Shown piece after piece: positions 8,664 through 17,378 of a DNA stretch of 64,000 nucleotides. The stretch spans positions 3,534,001-3,598,000 of the forward strand of contig NZ_CP021111.1 of NCBI RefSeq assembly GCF_002119665.1, in the 5' to 3' direction. The translations under genes were made by a program, and so were the position numbers. Positions within the stretch are counted from its first letter, which is position 1, and each line of letters opens with the position of its first letter. Source of the stretch: Bordetella genomosp. 13. GTDB taxonomy: Bacteria; Pseudomonadota; Gammaproteobacteria; Burkholderiales; Burkholderiaceae_B. A model generated the notes under the pieces. It saw nothing but the letters and a program-made list of their open reading frames with translations. It had not been told where the DNA came from and made no database searches.

Positions 8664-8744
8664 ATCGACCCACTGTCCAATCTCCGATGGCGAGAGATCG
8701 TACTGACGGCTCGCCTTGGCCACGGTGGACTTTCCCTGATGAGG
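8664..8744 (-). pseudogene. IS3-type transposase OrfA remnant
   Basis: The minus strand reads HQGKSTVAKASRQYDLSP then SEIGQWVD, which I recognise from memory as the helix-turn-helix region of an IS3-type OrfA. Nothing upstream or downstream continues it and no terminal repeats could be identified, so this is a scrap. It marks the left edge of the low-GC accessory block that runs to about 14.1 kb. Confidence 0.5.
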
Positions 8745-8815
8745 GTCCCTGCACATACCGCCCCCTTTTACATCTCTATTGCTCTGGGTTGAGACGGCGA
8801 TATCCCGTGATATGC

Positions 8816-10328
8816 CTATGCGGCCGTCTGGCCGGAAACACTGGGCGGGTCGGGAAACCGCCTGCCCACAAGCCGAATGACCAGCCAGATTAGCGGGACC
8901 TGCAACAGACTAAGGACACTCGTGACGAGTAGACGCAGTGTGATCTCGCGCTGTAGTTCGGCTGTAGAAAGGTCGCCTTGCAAGGCGATGAGGCCGATTG
9001 ACAGCAAATGGGCGACATAGTTGAGAGCGGCCATGCCCAGCCAACACCGCCAGTAGATTGTCGATGAGGGTATCGTAACCCTCCGGCGCCACCCCCAACT
9101 GGCGCCCGATGATCTGCAGCAACGATGCGTTCTCCCCTGGTGCCAGCCCCAGCACTTCGGTCTGGATGGCATTGCCGAGCACTTCGCCGATATTGTCGGC
9201 CGTTCCCGAATAGATCTTGCCGTCCGAGCGTATCTGGTAGATCACGCTCGAATCGATCAAGTCTATCGTGTACGAGAAGGCGAAATCGGTGCTGGAACTG
9301 CTCCAACTCACGGCTAGACTGTCGCGCTGTACCACGCACTCTCCGGAAAGCGCTCCCTCGCCCAAGGCGATGGACAACGACTGCCCGTCCACCCGGATCG
9401 ACGCGCCCGGGGCGATGTCCAGTACCCCTCGGCCTAGGACCGTGGCGGTCGTGGTGCCGTCGGGCAGGCAGACCAAGGATGGCCCCCAGTCGCCCTGCCG
9501 GTCGCTTAAGGTCAAGCCGAATGTAAGCTGGCCTTTGTCGTCCAGGCCGATGCTGGTAAGCTTGCCCGGGTCGACCGAGAAGGTCGTGCCGCGCTGGAAT
9601 AAGTCTACCGTCAACGAGCCGGCTGACCCCAAATCGAAGCCCAGCATCGCACCGTCGCCCGAGTTGAATGCTTCCAGCGCTGCGCGAAGCCCCAGCAAGC
9701 CATCGACGAAGCCATCACTGATGGCCGTCTGCACGTCCACGAGGACTTGGCCGGCCACGCGGGCTGTGCCTGCATCAATGCCTTGAAGAGCGATGCCATA
9801 GGCGTGCAAGTAATCGGCAAGTGACTCACCGCGGAAGCCAACATAGTCTCCGCCCAAACCACCCATACCGGACGGGACCCAATCGAAGAACGTGCCGGGC
9901 CAGGTCCAGGGCGGGACTCCAAACTCCTGCTGCATATTCTGAGCATCCGCCCGAACAGTATCCTCTGGGGAGAGCAACGTGCCCGTCCGCACGATCTCGC
10001 TTAGCAGAGTTCCCGCAAGTCGATTAGAAGCTGCATTGAATGCGGTTTCGCTTAATGTGCTGCCATGGATCTCGGCGACCCGCTGAGTGGCGCCACGTAC
10101 GTATTCAGACCAAAATGACCCATCGTTTTGATTAACATGCCATGCAATGTTGTACCAAGTGGCCAAGCTTTCCAGATTCTCTCTATTCGCAGCGTCCAGT
10201 TGGCTTTCCAATCCAGCCTCGATAACGTTACGAATGTACCCATACGCCGCCACGTAGTTCTCGTTCTTCACGTGGTTGTCGAGTATTGCCACATCGGAAG
10301 CCTGCAAGGGATACTGGACGCCAGCCAT
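8816..10328 (-). pseudogene. L2: large protein of the A-B-L cassette, one-base frameshift
   Basis: Not recognised. Translation starts MAGVQYPLQASDVAILDNHV one base after the TGA of B2 (TGA-A-ATG), so it is coupled to B2. About 430 residues follow with an alpha-helical N-terminal third, a Trp-rich stretch (PPWTWPGTFFDWVP) and a Gly/Ser/Asp-rich beta-like region. At a GGG run (9036-9038) the frame is lost. Dropping one base restores ..LLAVLAG-MAALNYVAHLL.. and a C-terminus with two hydrophobic segments, ending at 8816; without it the tail is a shadow-frame peptide ending at 8910. The restored length is about 504 residues. A second, fossil N-terminus of the same family lies at 11050-11165. Lower GC than the core genes. 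A toxin or surface role is only a guess from the duplicated small partners. Confidence 0.65.
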
Positions 10329-10329
10329 T

Positions 10330-10964
10330 TCACTTCTCCGAGCCCTGGATGAATGAGTTCGCCTTTTCAACGATGCGTGCATCTATGTCTTCGAATTCAG
10401 ACATATGAACTTTTTGAACCGAGTACGTCACCTTCATCGTGTCCCGTAAGCTACGGGTCACGTTGTATGCGTAGAACTGATTGCTATCGACATAGTCGAC
10501 GAACATCGAGTATTGCGACTCGTCGCGCTTGAACCAATAGACGCCCCACAGATGATCGTTTATCGGCCGCCTAAACACATCAAACCCGTTTTCCGCCCCA
10601 CCATATTCGGCGTCTTTAGCGCGCTTAATGAGGGCCAGAGTCGGTGCCGCTACGCTCGCTTTTTCACTCGGCGCCCTCTCCGTGATTGACACGACCACCA
10701 GGTGTCATCGGGAGTCTTCAGGCCGTGTCTGGGAGACATATCCGGATACTGGAGATATATGCGTAGTGAAGACACTTCACTTTCACCATCCCGGATTATT
10801 GAATAGGTGTTAGGAATTAGCCATTTATGCCCCGCTAGGACAAAGCTATACGCCTCAGGCTTTGGGCGGTACAAGATCCAAGCGCCTCGCAGGAAATTAA
10901 CAGCGACCCAAATTCCTAGAAGCAAGAGAATTCCTATCAGCAGCTTCACAGCAGGATGCTTCAT
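10330..10964 (-). pseudogene. B2: frameshifted copy of membrane-anchored protein B
   Basis: A second copy of the gene at 11167-11799. The first part (from MKHPAVKLLIGILLLLG) has the same N-terminal membrane anchor and the YSIIRDGE and YPDM landmarks. Around 10700-10706 the frame breaks: the paralogue reads TPPDDNMIIATV, here DDT is followed by a shifted frame, while the other frame resumes LVVVSIT and continues through VYWFKRDESQYSMFVDY to the end. One missing base (GACAC for GACAAC) explains it. It begins within the overlapping end of the A2 fossil and ends one base before L2, so gene order and spacing match the first cassette. Confidence 0.8.
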
Positions 10965-11049
10965 TCATCCACCTTGTTTTGCCGGCACGGTGAAGGAACT
11001 GACTTTTCCGATAGCCAATTCGTACACTATCTAAAACCTGTCCAAATGG
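10961..11049 (-). pseudogene. A2 fossil: last ~28 codons of a second copy of gene A
   Basis: The minus strand reads HLDRF-stop-IVYELAIGKVSSFTVPAK, closely matching the end of A1 (HFDRFEKVDELVVGKVRSFAVSAK). It carries an in-frame TAG and, near its end, an extra base in the A-run (AAAACAAGG against AAAAAAGG). The last bases still form the TGA/ATG overlap with B2, as between A1 and B1. Confidence 0.75.
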
Positions 11050-11165
11050 CGTCTGCGATTATTTCCCGAATGCGCCTATACGCGGCACCATAGTCCTTAT
11101 TTCCCCTGGCAGCTCTCAAGAATCGCGATGTCGTTCCCCTGCAGTACGTACTGGAATCCGGCCAT
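11050..11165 (-). pseudogene. L1 fossil: first ~38 codons of a second copy of gene L
   Basis: It starts one base after the B1 stop with the same TGA-A-ATG junction seen before L2. It reads MAGFQYVLQGNDIAILES, then after a frameshift NKDYGAAYRRIREIIADA, matching L2 (MAGVQYPLQASDVAILDN, NENYVAAYGYIRNVIEA). It then runs straight into the A2 fossil. This shows that a complete L once followed B1 and was removed by an internal deletion. Confidence 0.75.
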
Positions 11166-11166
11166 T

Positions 11167-11799
11167 TCAAATCTCCGGGCCTTTGATGAAGGACGCAAGA
11201 CGAGCTACCACACGCGCATCTATTTCCGCAAGTTCGCTCAGATGTACCTTTTGAACTGAGTAAGACAACGTCATGGCGTCCCCCAAACTGCGCGTTACGT
11301 GGTAGGCAAGAAATTGCTCGCTGTCAGCAAAGTGCACGTACATGGAATAATCAGATTCCTCACTCTTGAACCAGTATATTTCCGATGGGCTCTTCACCAT
11401 CTCTTTCCTGTAGACGAGAAACCCATCCATTTCACCAAGGAATGCAGCCCCTTGTTCCTTGATATATCTCAGCACGGGTTGCGAAACACCATCCTCACCG
11501 TGCAACTGTTGCGATTTCACAGTCGCGATTATCATGTTGTCGTCAGGGGGTGTGATACCGCTTCGAGGTAACATATCGGGGTACTGCAGATGGATGGTTA
11601 GCGACGATGCCCGAAGCTCTCCGTCACGAATGATCGAATAACGGCTAGGGATTTCCCACCTCTGCCCTCCAAGAACAAATGTGTACTCCTTAGGTTTAGG
11701 GCCAAACAATAACCAGGCACCCCGTAAGAAGTCGGCAGCAACCAAAGCACCTAGAAGCAGGATAATTCCTATCAGCAGTGTCACTGCGACATGCTTCAT
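11167..11799 (-). CDS. B1: membrane-anchored protein of the A-B-L cassette
   Basis: An intact 210-residue protein of unknown function. Residues 5-27 are one hydrophobic anchor; the rest has no Cys or obvious catalytic motif and is probably outside the inner membrane. It shares with A1 a conserved core: VLGGQRWEIPSRY near the start, QYPDM, YWFKSEESDYSMYV, AYHVTRSLGDAMTLSY and KVHLSE. The start overlaps the A1 stop by 4 bases (ATGA), so translation is coupled. Small duplicated membrane-anchored proteins beside a larger variable gene resemble immunity proteins of effector systems, but no database family is recognised. Lower GC than the surrounding core genes. Confidence 0.75.
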   Translation of the reverse strand: MKHVAVTLLIGIILLLGALVAADFLRGAWLLFGPKPKEYTFVLGGQRWEIPSRYSIIRDGELRASSLTIHLQYPDMLPRSGITPPDDNMIIATVKSQQLHGEDGVSQPVLRYIKEQGAAFLGEMDGFLVYRKEMVKSPSEIYWFKSEESDYSMYVHFADSEQFLAYHVTRSLGDAMTLSYSVQKVHLSELAEIDARVVARLASFIKGPEI

Positions 11800-12434
11800 T
11801 CATCGACCTTTTTTGCCGACACAGCGAAAGACCTCACCTTTCCGACAACCAATTCGTCCACTTTCTCAAACCTGTCAAAATGGACCTTCTTTGCCGAGTA
11901 CTCTAGGACCAAATCTCCGCCGAGACTACGAATTACGTCATAAGCGTGCAGCTGTGGGTTTTCCTGATACCAAACATACATGGAGTAATCGGACTCGTCC
12001 TTCTTGAACCAATAAACCGTATGCGAATCGGGCGGCTTGCCAGCGACTCGATATTGCTCGAATCCGTTGTTCTCACCGATATAGACCGGCTCCTTCAGTT
12101 CCCTCAGTAGCTTAAGCCTGCCCTGGGACACGCTATCTTGCTCTTTGGACGACCGCAGCCTGACCGTGACCGACACGCGGTTGCCACTGGACAGATCGTA
12201 AGTCGTAGGCGAGGTCATGTCGGGATATTCAAGCTGCGTAGCAAATAAGGTAGGGCGAGTACGACTGTTCAGGAATAGTCCGTATGGTTTGGGGACGAAC
12301 CACTGTTTTCCCGCGAGCAGAAAATGCCGATACTGCTGCATCTCGTAATTCCGCCACATCTCCCATGCCGCGACCGCCGCCAACACGAGCCCGCCGCAGG
12401 CCAATCCGGCCATCCACTTTCTCCGCCGTTTCAT
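11796..12434 (-). CDS. A1: membrane-anchored paralogue, first gene of the A-B-L cassette
   Basis: A 212-residue protein, paralogue of B1 (shared YWFKKDESDYSMYV, AYDVIRSLGGDLVLEYS and KKVHF). The start at 12434 (MKRRRKW) gives a basic N-terminus and one membrane helix at residues about 8-25; an upstream in-frame start at 12500 adds a 22-residue non-hydrophobic lead and looks wrong. Its stop overlaps the B1 start. Function unknown; probably the promoter-proximal gene of the cassette, with its promoter somewhere in 12435-12670. Confidence 0.75.
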   Translation of the reverse strand: MKRRRKWMAGLACGGLVLAAVAAWEMWRNYEMQQYRHFLLAGKQWFVPKPYGLFLNSRTRPTLFATQLEYPDMTSPTTYDLSSGNRVSVTVRLRSSKEQDSVSQGRLKLLRELKEPVYIGENNGFEQYRVAGKPPDSHTVYWFKKDESDYSMYVWYQENPQLHAYDVIRSLGGDLVLEYSAKKVHFDRFEKVDELVVGKVRSFAVSAKKVDE

Positions 12435-12679
12435 CCTTTCCCCAATCAGACTGAGCACACAGCAATCGCCGCGACTCGCACCAACGCCCTTGTTCCGCAT
12501 GCGTCGCGATTGCAGGATTTACGAATATCGAGTCTGGTGAAGCCGCATGCCCGTTTTGGCGGAGCCAACGGGGACTGTATCGAACTTTCTGATGATTATT
12601 ATGAACTTTTTATTTCCGCTTCGGCCCACAACGACGGCGCGTAATAAAACTGTAGGAACTCATGCCATTCGTCCATAAA

Positions 12680-12709
12680 AAAATGGCCGCGAACTAGCGC
12701 GGCCATTTT
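12680..12709 (-). terminator. Terminator of the duplicated hldD 3' end
   Basis: A 12-bp stem, AAAATGGCCGCG / CGCGGCCATTTT, around the loop AACTAG; on the minus strand it ends in a T-run. It is a diverged copy of the hldD terminator at 14114-14143 (same loop), so the duplication took the terminator as well as coding sequence. Confidence 0.8.
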
Positions 12710-12733
12710 GAACATTCATGCGAGGAAGGCGGC

Positions 12734-13152
12734 CTACCCCTTCTCCCGCCAGTACGTCACATACTCCGACACTCCGTCCGCACATCCCGCATCGGCGCAT
12801 CAAACCCAGCCTCGCGCACCTTGCTGACATCGGCCTGCGTATAACTCTGGCACCTGCCCTTCAAATCCTCGGGAAACGGTATATACCGGATGAACCCGGC
12901 CTTCACCAGTTCCTCCAGCGGCAATTCCGCATCCCCCAGCTCCAAGGTATTCACCACCGCCGACGCCACGTCATTGAACGGCTGCGCGCGGCCGGTGCCG
13001 CAGTTGAATATCCCCGACTGCTCTGGATGATCCAGAAAATGCAGATTGACGGCGATCACGTCTTCACCCGAGATCAAATCCCGGCTCTGTCCGCCATCGG
13101 CATCCCCGTCCCACCCAGCGAACAACCTTACGTGCCCTTCGTCCAGGAACTG
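12734..13152 (-). pseudogene. Partial second copy of hldD (3' end only)
   Basis: About 419 bases match the last 140 codons of the intact hldD (14168-15160) at very roughly 90 percent by eye: [51 protein letters not shown]. It lacks the NAD-binding and active-site half. A missing base near the end (GACACTCCG against GACACCCCCG) frameshifts the C-terminus. The copy starts within a few bases of the stop of the 177-residue gene at 13156. The divergence argues against a very recent duplication, or for import from a related strain. Confidence 0.9.
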
Positions 13153-13155
13153 GTG

Positions 13156-13689
13156 CTAATGCTTATAAAGTCTTGGGCGGAAATACAGCCGAAACCAGGC
13201 ATATACCAAAAACAGTAGGATCACAAACAAATCCCACTGCATGGCAGATTTTTTTGAAAAAGCAAGACTTCTATCGAAATCAGCAGCAGTGCGGTAAAAC
13301 TTTCCATCAACCGACAAACTAATGACAACCTTTAGAGTTTGCCAGGGAAACACCTCAAATGATGTCCACTGCACAATCCCGTGTTTACCAACCAATTCAT
13401 TAGGCAATGACACGCTTGTTCCATCGCCTGAACGGTAATAGCAGTCATTCCGAACTATTGTGTCCTGAGCGCAAGTAAACACTTGGCCGTTAATTAATAT
13501 CACTTGCCCCGTCTTGTTGTTGCGCCGAAAATCCAACACCCCTTCTGTCGTCTGCGTCGTTAGAGCCTGTGAGTAAGGTTGGCAATACAAATGAGCGTGC
13601 GGCAGCACACTCATATACAAGGCGAGAAGCATCACACCACAAAGTTCCAGCAGCACTTCCGGCCGCTTAACGCGCGACAACCAATTCAT
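13156..13689 (-). CDS. Hypothetical protein with N- and C-terminal membrane segments
   Basis: Not recognised; 177 residues. Hydrophobic segments lie near residues 12-30 (LLELCGVMLLALYMSVL) and 152-165 (WDLFVILLFLVYAW), with about 120 polar residues between, including three Cys, probably in the periplasm; the tail is basic (RLYFRPRLYKH). AAGG lies upstream of the ATG at 13689. The gene is clearly lower in GC than its neighbours and lies between the two copies of the hldD 3' end, so it probably arrived with the duplication. Confidence 0.65.
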   Translation of the reverse strand: MNWLSRVKRPEVLLELCGVMLLALYMSVLPHAHLYCQPYSQALTTQTTEGVLDFRRNNKTGQVILINGQVFTCAQDTIVRNDCYYRSGDGTSVSLPNELVGKHGIVQWTSFEVFPWQTLKVVISLSVDGKFYRTAADFDRSLAFSKKSAMQWDLFVILLFLVYAWFRLYFRPRLYKH

Positions 13690-14113
13690 TCAACGGGACC
13701 TTAAAATAAACATCTTAAATTCAGCAAACAACAACATCCGAACATTTCGTCATGAAACCTGCGCTCAAACTGAATCAATTATCAATATGCCAATACAAAG
13801 AAATCCGACGCATAGCTTTCTGAGCGTCTTACTCGTCCAAATCCATATCGGTATGGCCACGGTTTTTTTTTCAGGTCCGTCTGACGAACGGCAATTCCCC
13901 GGGGACGCTCCGATGCGCAACCTCAGAATATTCGCTCTTGCGCACACCATTGAAGGCAACACCGGGCATATAGCCATTGCCGGGATGAATCCGTACGACC
14001 GAGCTAAATGTATCTAAATCCACCCGGATTTTTGTGAATCTTTTATTTCAATTAGAAACGCCAGGAGGAGCTGTAACCTTGCAAGTCGGACGGCACTTGA
14101 CGCTTGCCCTAGA
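13690..14113. other. Low-GC spacer without a convincing gene
   Basis: About 420 bases between the unknown membrane protein and the hldD terminator. The only protein-like stretch is a minus-strand frame of about 50 codons (13871-14023, GTG start), containing HPGNGYMPGVAFNGV; it lacks a clear ribosome site and may be a gene fragment. No repeat or RNA gene was recognised. Confidence 0.4.
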
Positions 14114-14143
14114 CAAAAAAATAGCCACGAACTAGCGTGGCTA
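14114..14143 (-). terminator. hldD terminator
   Basis: TAGCCACG / CGTGGCTA stem around a 6-base loop (AACTAG); on the minus strand it is followed by seven T. It ends the lapA-lapB-hldA-hldD unit. Confidence 0.85.
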
Positions 14144-14167
14144 CCCTGAATTTCGTGCGAAAGGCCT

Positions 14168-15160
14168 CTACCCCTTCCCCCGCCAATACCTCACATACTC
14201 AGACACCCCCGTCCGCACATCCCGCATCGGCGCATCAAACCCCGCCTCGCGCAGCTTGCTGACATCGGCCTGAGTATAGCTCTGGTACCTACCCTTCAAA
14301 TCCTCCGGAAACGGTATATACCGGATAAACCCGGCCTTCACCAGCTCTTCCAGCGGCAGTTCCGCATCCCCCTGCTCCATCCGCAAGGTATTCACCACCG
14401 CCGCCGCCACGTCATTGAACGGCTGCGCGCGGCCGGTGCCGCAGTTGAATATCCCCGACGTCTCGGGATGATCCAGAAAATGCAGATTGACGGCGACCAC
14501 GTCTTCCACCGAGATGAAATCCCGGCTCTGTCCGCCATCGGCATACCCGTCCCACCCAGCGAACAGCCTCACATGCCCTTCGGCCAGGAACTGGTTCATG
14601 TTGTGGAACGCCACGGAAGCCATGCGCCCCTTGTGCTGTTCATGCGGACCGTATACGTTGAAGTACCGCAACCCCACCACCTGCGACGCCAACCCCGCAG
14701 CCATGCGCCGCCTCAACACCTGGTCGAACAGCAGCTTCGAATACCCATACACGTTCAACGGCCCTTCATTGGCCGGATCTTCCACATACACTGAAGACCC
14801 GCCATACACCGCCGCCGACGACGCATAGATGAACGGCACCTTGCGCGCCTGGCAATACTCGAACAGCTCCAGGGTGACGCGGTAGTTGTTGTCCAGCATG
14901 TAGCGCCCGTTGCGCTCGGTGGTGTCCGAGCAGGCGCCCTGGTGGAACACGGCCTGGGGCGCGGGCAGCGAGCCGTTCAGCACGCGCGCGCGGAAGTCGT
15001 CCTTGTCCAGATAATCCGCGACGCTGCAATCCACCAGGTTGCGGAATTTGTCGCCCTCGGTCAGGTCGTCGACGGCGATGATGTCATGGATGCCGCGGCG
15101 GTTCAGGCCGCGCACGATGTTGCTGCCGATGAAGCCGGCGGCGCCGGTGACGATGATCAT
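14168..15160 (-). CDS. hldD: ADP-L-glycero-D-manno-heptose 6-epimerase
   Basis: A 330-residue extended SDR enzyme that makes the last precursor (ADP-L,D-heptose) for the LPS inner core. The NADP site is [14 protein letters not shown]; the catalytic Tyr lies in YGYSK, and SSAAVYGG precedes it. Start at 15160 overlaps the hldA stop by 4 bases and has AGGAG upstream. Last gene of the lapA-lapB-hldA-hldD run. The same 3' end is repeated at 12734-13152. Confidence 0.95.
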   Translation of the reverse strand: MIIVTGAAGFIGSNIVRGLNRRGIHDIIAVDDLTEGDKFRNLVDCSVADYLDKDDFRARVLNGSLPAPQAVFHQGACSDTTERNGRYMLDNNYRVTLELFEYCQARKVPFIYASSAAVYGGSSVYVEDPANEGPLNVYGYSKLLFDQVLRRRMAAGLASQVVGLRYFNVYGPHEQHKGRMASVAFHNMNQFLAEGHVRLFAGWDGYADGGQSRDFISVEDVVAVNLHFLDHPETSGIFNCGTGRAQPFNDVAAAVVNTLRMEQGDAELPLEELVKAGFIRYIPFPEDLKGRYQSYTQADVSKLREAGFDAPMRDVRTGVSEYVRYWRGKG

Positions 15161-16101
15161 GTCGGTTCTCCTGCCAATTCTGCGGCGGTGACGATGGAGG
15201 TGCCCAGCTTGCCGACCACGATGCCGCCGGCGCGGTTGGCCCAGCGCATGGCCTCGAGCCAGGGCAGGCCCACGGCGCGCATCACCGCCAGCGTCGCCAG
15301 CACGGTATCGCCCGCGCCAGATACGTCGAATACCTCGTGGGCCTGGGCGTCGACATGCTCGCGCCCGGCATCGGTAAACAGGGTCATGCCCTGCTCGGAA
15401 CGTGTGACCAGCAGCGTCTCCAGTTCCAGTTCCGTGCGCAGGCGTTGCGCGCGCTCGGTCAGCTCGGCCTCGGTATTCCACCGTCCAACTGCCTGCTGCA
15501 TCTCGGATCGGTTAGGCGTGACCAGGGTGGCGCCACGATAGCGCGCATAGTCGTCTCCCTTGGGATCGACCAGCACCGGCACGCCGGCGGCGCGCGCCGC
15601 AGCGATCAGGCCGGATACGCGGTCCAGCGCGCCCTTGGCATAGTCGGACAGCACCACGACGTCGTGACGCGCCACGTGAGCGGCCAGGGCCGAGTCGATG
15701 CCGTCCAAGGCCGCAATGGCCGGATGCTGTTCGAAATCGACGCGCAGCAACTGCTGCTGACGGCCCAGCACGCGCATCTTCAGGGTGGTGGGATGCTCGG
15801 CATCACGGATCAGGTCGGCCTGCACGCCGGCCTCGGAAGCCAGGCGCTCGATACGGTCGCCCGCCTCGTCGGCGCCGACCACGCCGATCAGGGTGGCCTG
15901 CGCCCCCAGCGCGGCCACGTTGCGCGCGACGTTGGCCGCGCCGCCCAGGCGGTCTTCGCGGCGAGCCACGCGCACGACGGGCACGGGGGCCTCGGGCGAA
16001 ATGCGGTCGACTTCGCCGAACCAGTACCGGTCCAGCATGACGTCGCCGACCACGAGCACGCGGGCCCCGGTGATGGATTGAGTGGGAAATTCCATGCTCA
16101 T
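15157..16101 (-). CDS. hldA: D-glycero-beta-D-manno-heptose-7-phosphate kinase (HldE N-domain alone)
   Basis: A 314-residue ribokinase-fold enzyme that phosphorylates heptose-7-phosphate at C1. Seen: [35 protein letters not shown] and the C-terminal DVSGAGDT with the catalytic Asp. It stops where the E. coli HldE kinase domain ends, so the adenylyltransferase (HldC) must be encoded elsewhere. Overlaps lapB and hldD by 4 bases each (ATGA), giving tight coupling. A second ATG lies at 16095. Confidence 0.92.
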   Translation of the reverse strand: MSMEFPTQSITGARVLVVGDVMLDRYWFGEVDRISPEAPVPVVRVARREDRLGGAANVARNVAALGAQATLIGVVGADEAGDRIERLASEAGVQADLIRDAEHPTTLKMRVLGRQQQLLRVDFEQHPAIAALDGIDSALAAHVARHDVVVLSDYAKGALDRVSGLIAAARAAGVPVLVDPKGDDYARYRGATLVTPNRSEMQQAVGRWNTEAELTERAQRLRTELELETLLVTRSEQGMTLFTDAGREHVDAQAHEVFDVSGAGDTVLATLAVMRAVGLPWLEAMRWANRAGGIVVGKLGTSIVTAAELAGEPT

Positions 16102-17327
16102 TGAAGCTCTTCCAGGCGGCGCGGCGCGTAGGTCTCCCACGCGTTGCAACCGGGGCACTGCCAATAGAAACGGCGCGGCTGGAAGCCGCAGGAGCGGCAG
16201 GCGTAGCGGTCCAGCCGCTGGGTATGTTTGTGGATGAGGCTGCGCAGCAGGCTCAGGTCGCCGCCCGGCACGGCGGCATCCTTGGGCGTGTCGGCGTCGG
16301 CCGGCGTGGCCAGTTCGGCCTCGAGCAGGCGGTCCAGGCCCAGCAGCGAGGGGTGATGCCGCAGCGCCTCGCGGGCGAAGGTCCATGCGGGGCCGGCGCC
16401 CTGCTGCACACGCAGTTCGCGGAACACCACGTCGAACAGATCGAGCGAGGCGTGGCGTACGTACTGCTTGCGCAGTTCTTCGAGGCCCTGTTCCTGCTGG
16501 CCGGCCTGGCGGTAGTTGGCCAGCAGCGGCTCGGCGACCAGGCCCGCGAATTCGGGAGCCTCGGCCAGCACCGATCCCAGGTACAGGCGCTCGGCCTTCG
16601 GGTCGTTCTCGAGCGCGGCCAGCTTGGCCCGCAGCATGGCGATGCGCACACGGCCGCCATGGGCGGGATGACCGGCGCGCTCGGACGCGCGTGCGGCGTT
16701 GTCGGCAGCGTCCAGGGCGGCGTGTGCCGCCTCGAGATCGGGGGCGGGCTTAGTGCCCAGCGCCGCCTGGGCCAGTTCGCAGTGATAGTGCACGATCTGC
16801 GGCACGGGTTCGTCGGCCAGACCCTGCAGGGTCTTGACCGCATCGATGGCGCGCACCCAGTCGTGCTCGGATTCGTAGATGCGGATCAGCGAGCGCAGCG
16901 CCGGCAAGGCGTGGCGCGTGTCCTTCAATTGCCCGAAGGCCGCTTCGGCGCGGTCGAGCATGCCGGCCTTGAGAAAGTCCTGCGCCAGTTCGTGCTGCGC
17001 GTTCTCGCGATCGGCCACCGGCAGGTCGGAACGGTTCAGCAGGCTCTGGTGCACGCGGATGGCGCGCTCCATTTCGCCGCGGCGGCGAAACAGGCTGCCC
17101 AGGGCGAAGTGCAGTTCGGTGGTTTCGGGATCGAGCTTGGCCACCTCGACGAAGGCGTCGATGGCGCGGTCGGGCTCCTCGTTCAGCAGGAAGTTCAGGC
17201 CGCGGAAGTACGAATCGGGCAGCGTGCGGGTTTCCCGCAGCATCTGCCTGAAATCGAAACGCGCCGCCAGCCAGCCCAATGCGAACAGCATGGGCACGAA
17301 AATCAACCACCAGGGCTCAAAATCCAC
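16098..17327 (-). CDS. lapB: LapB (YciM), TPR protein controlling LPS synthesis
   Basis: A 409-residue inner-membrane protein. One N-terminal membrane helix (WWLIFVPMLFALGWL) is followed by TPR repeats over about residues 35-370 and a C-terminal rubredoxin-type zinc site, CRSCGF ... CPGC. In enteric bacteria LapB guides FtsH to degrade LpxC and so limits lipid A synthesis. Its place before the heptose genes fits an LPS role. Length close to the E. coli protein (389). Confidence 0.93.
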   Translation of the reverse strand: MDFEPWWLIFVPMLFALGWLAARFDFRQMLRETRTLPDSYFRGLNFLLNEEPDRAIDAFVEVAKLDPETTELHFALGSLFRRRGEMERAIRVHQSLLNRSDLPVADRENAQHELAQDFLKAGMLDRAEAAFGQLKDTRHALPALRSLIRIYESEHDWVRAIDAVKTLQGLADEPVPQIVHYHCELAQAALGTKPAPDLEAAHAALDAADNAARASERAGHPAHGGRVRIAMLRAKLAALENDPKAERLYLGSVLAEAPEFAGLVAEPLLANYRQAGQQEQGLEELRKQYVRHASLDLFDVVFRELRVQQGAGPAWTFAREALRHHPSLLGLDRLLEAELATPADADTPKDAAVPGGDLSLLRSLIHKHTQRLDRYACRSCGFQPRRFYWQCPGCNAWETYAPRRLEELQ

Positions 17328-17378
17328 GGATCGGGCTCGTGCGAGAAAACAGGATCGGGCAAGCGGCCGGGATGGCCC

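Noticed and set aside
9821..10027. Small plus-strand open frame inside L2
   Set aside because: Antisense to a coherent protein and without a ribosome site.
13765..13977. 70-codon minus-strand frame in the spacer before hldD terminator
   Set aside because: Cys/Ile/Arg-rich, no ribosome site; another frame of the same DNA looks more protein-like. Too weak to call either.
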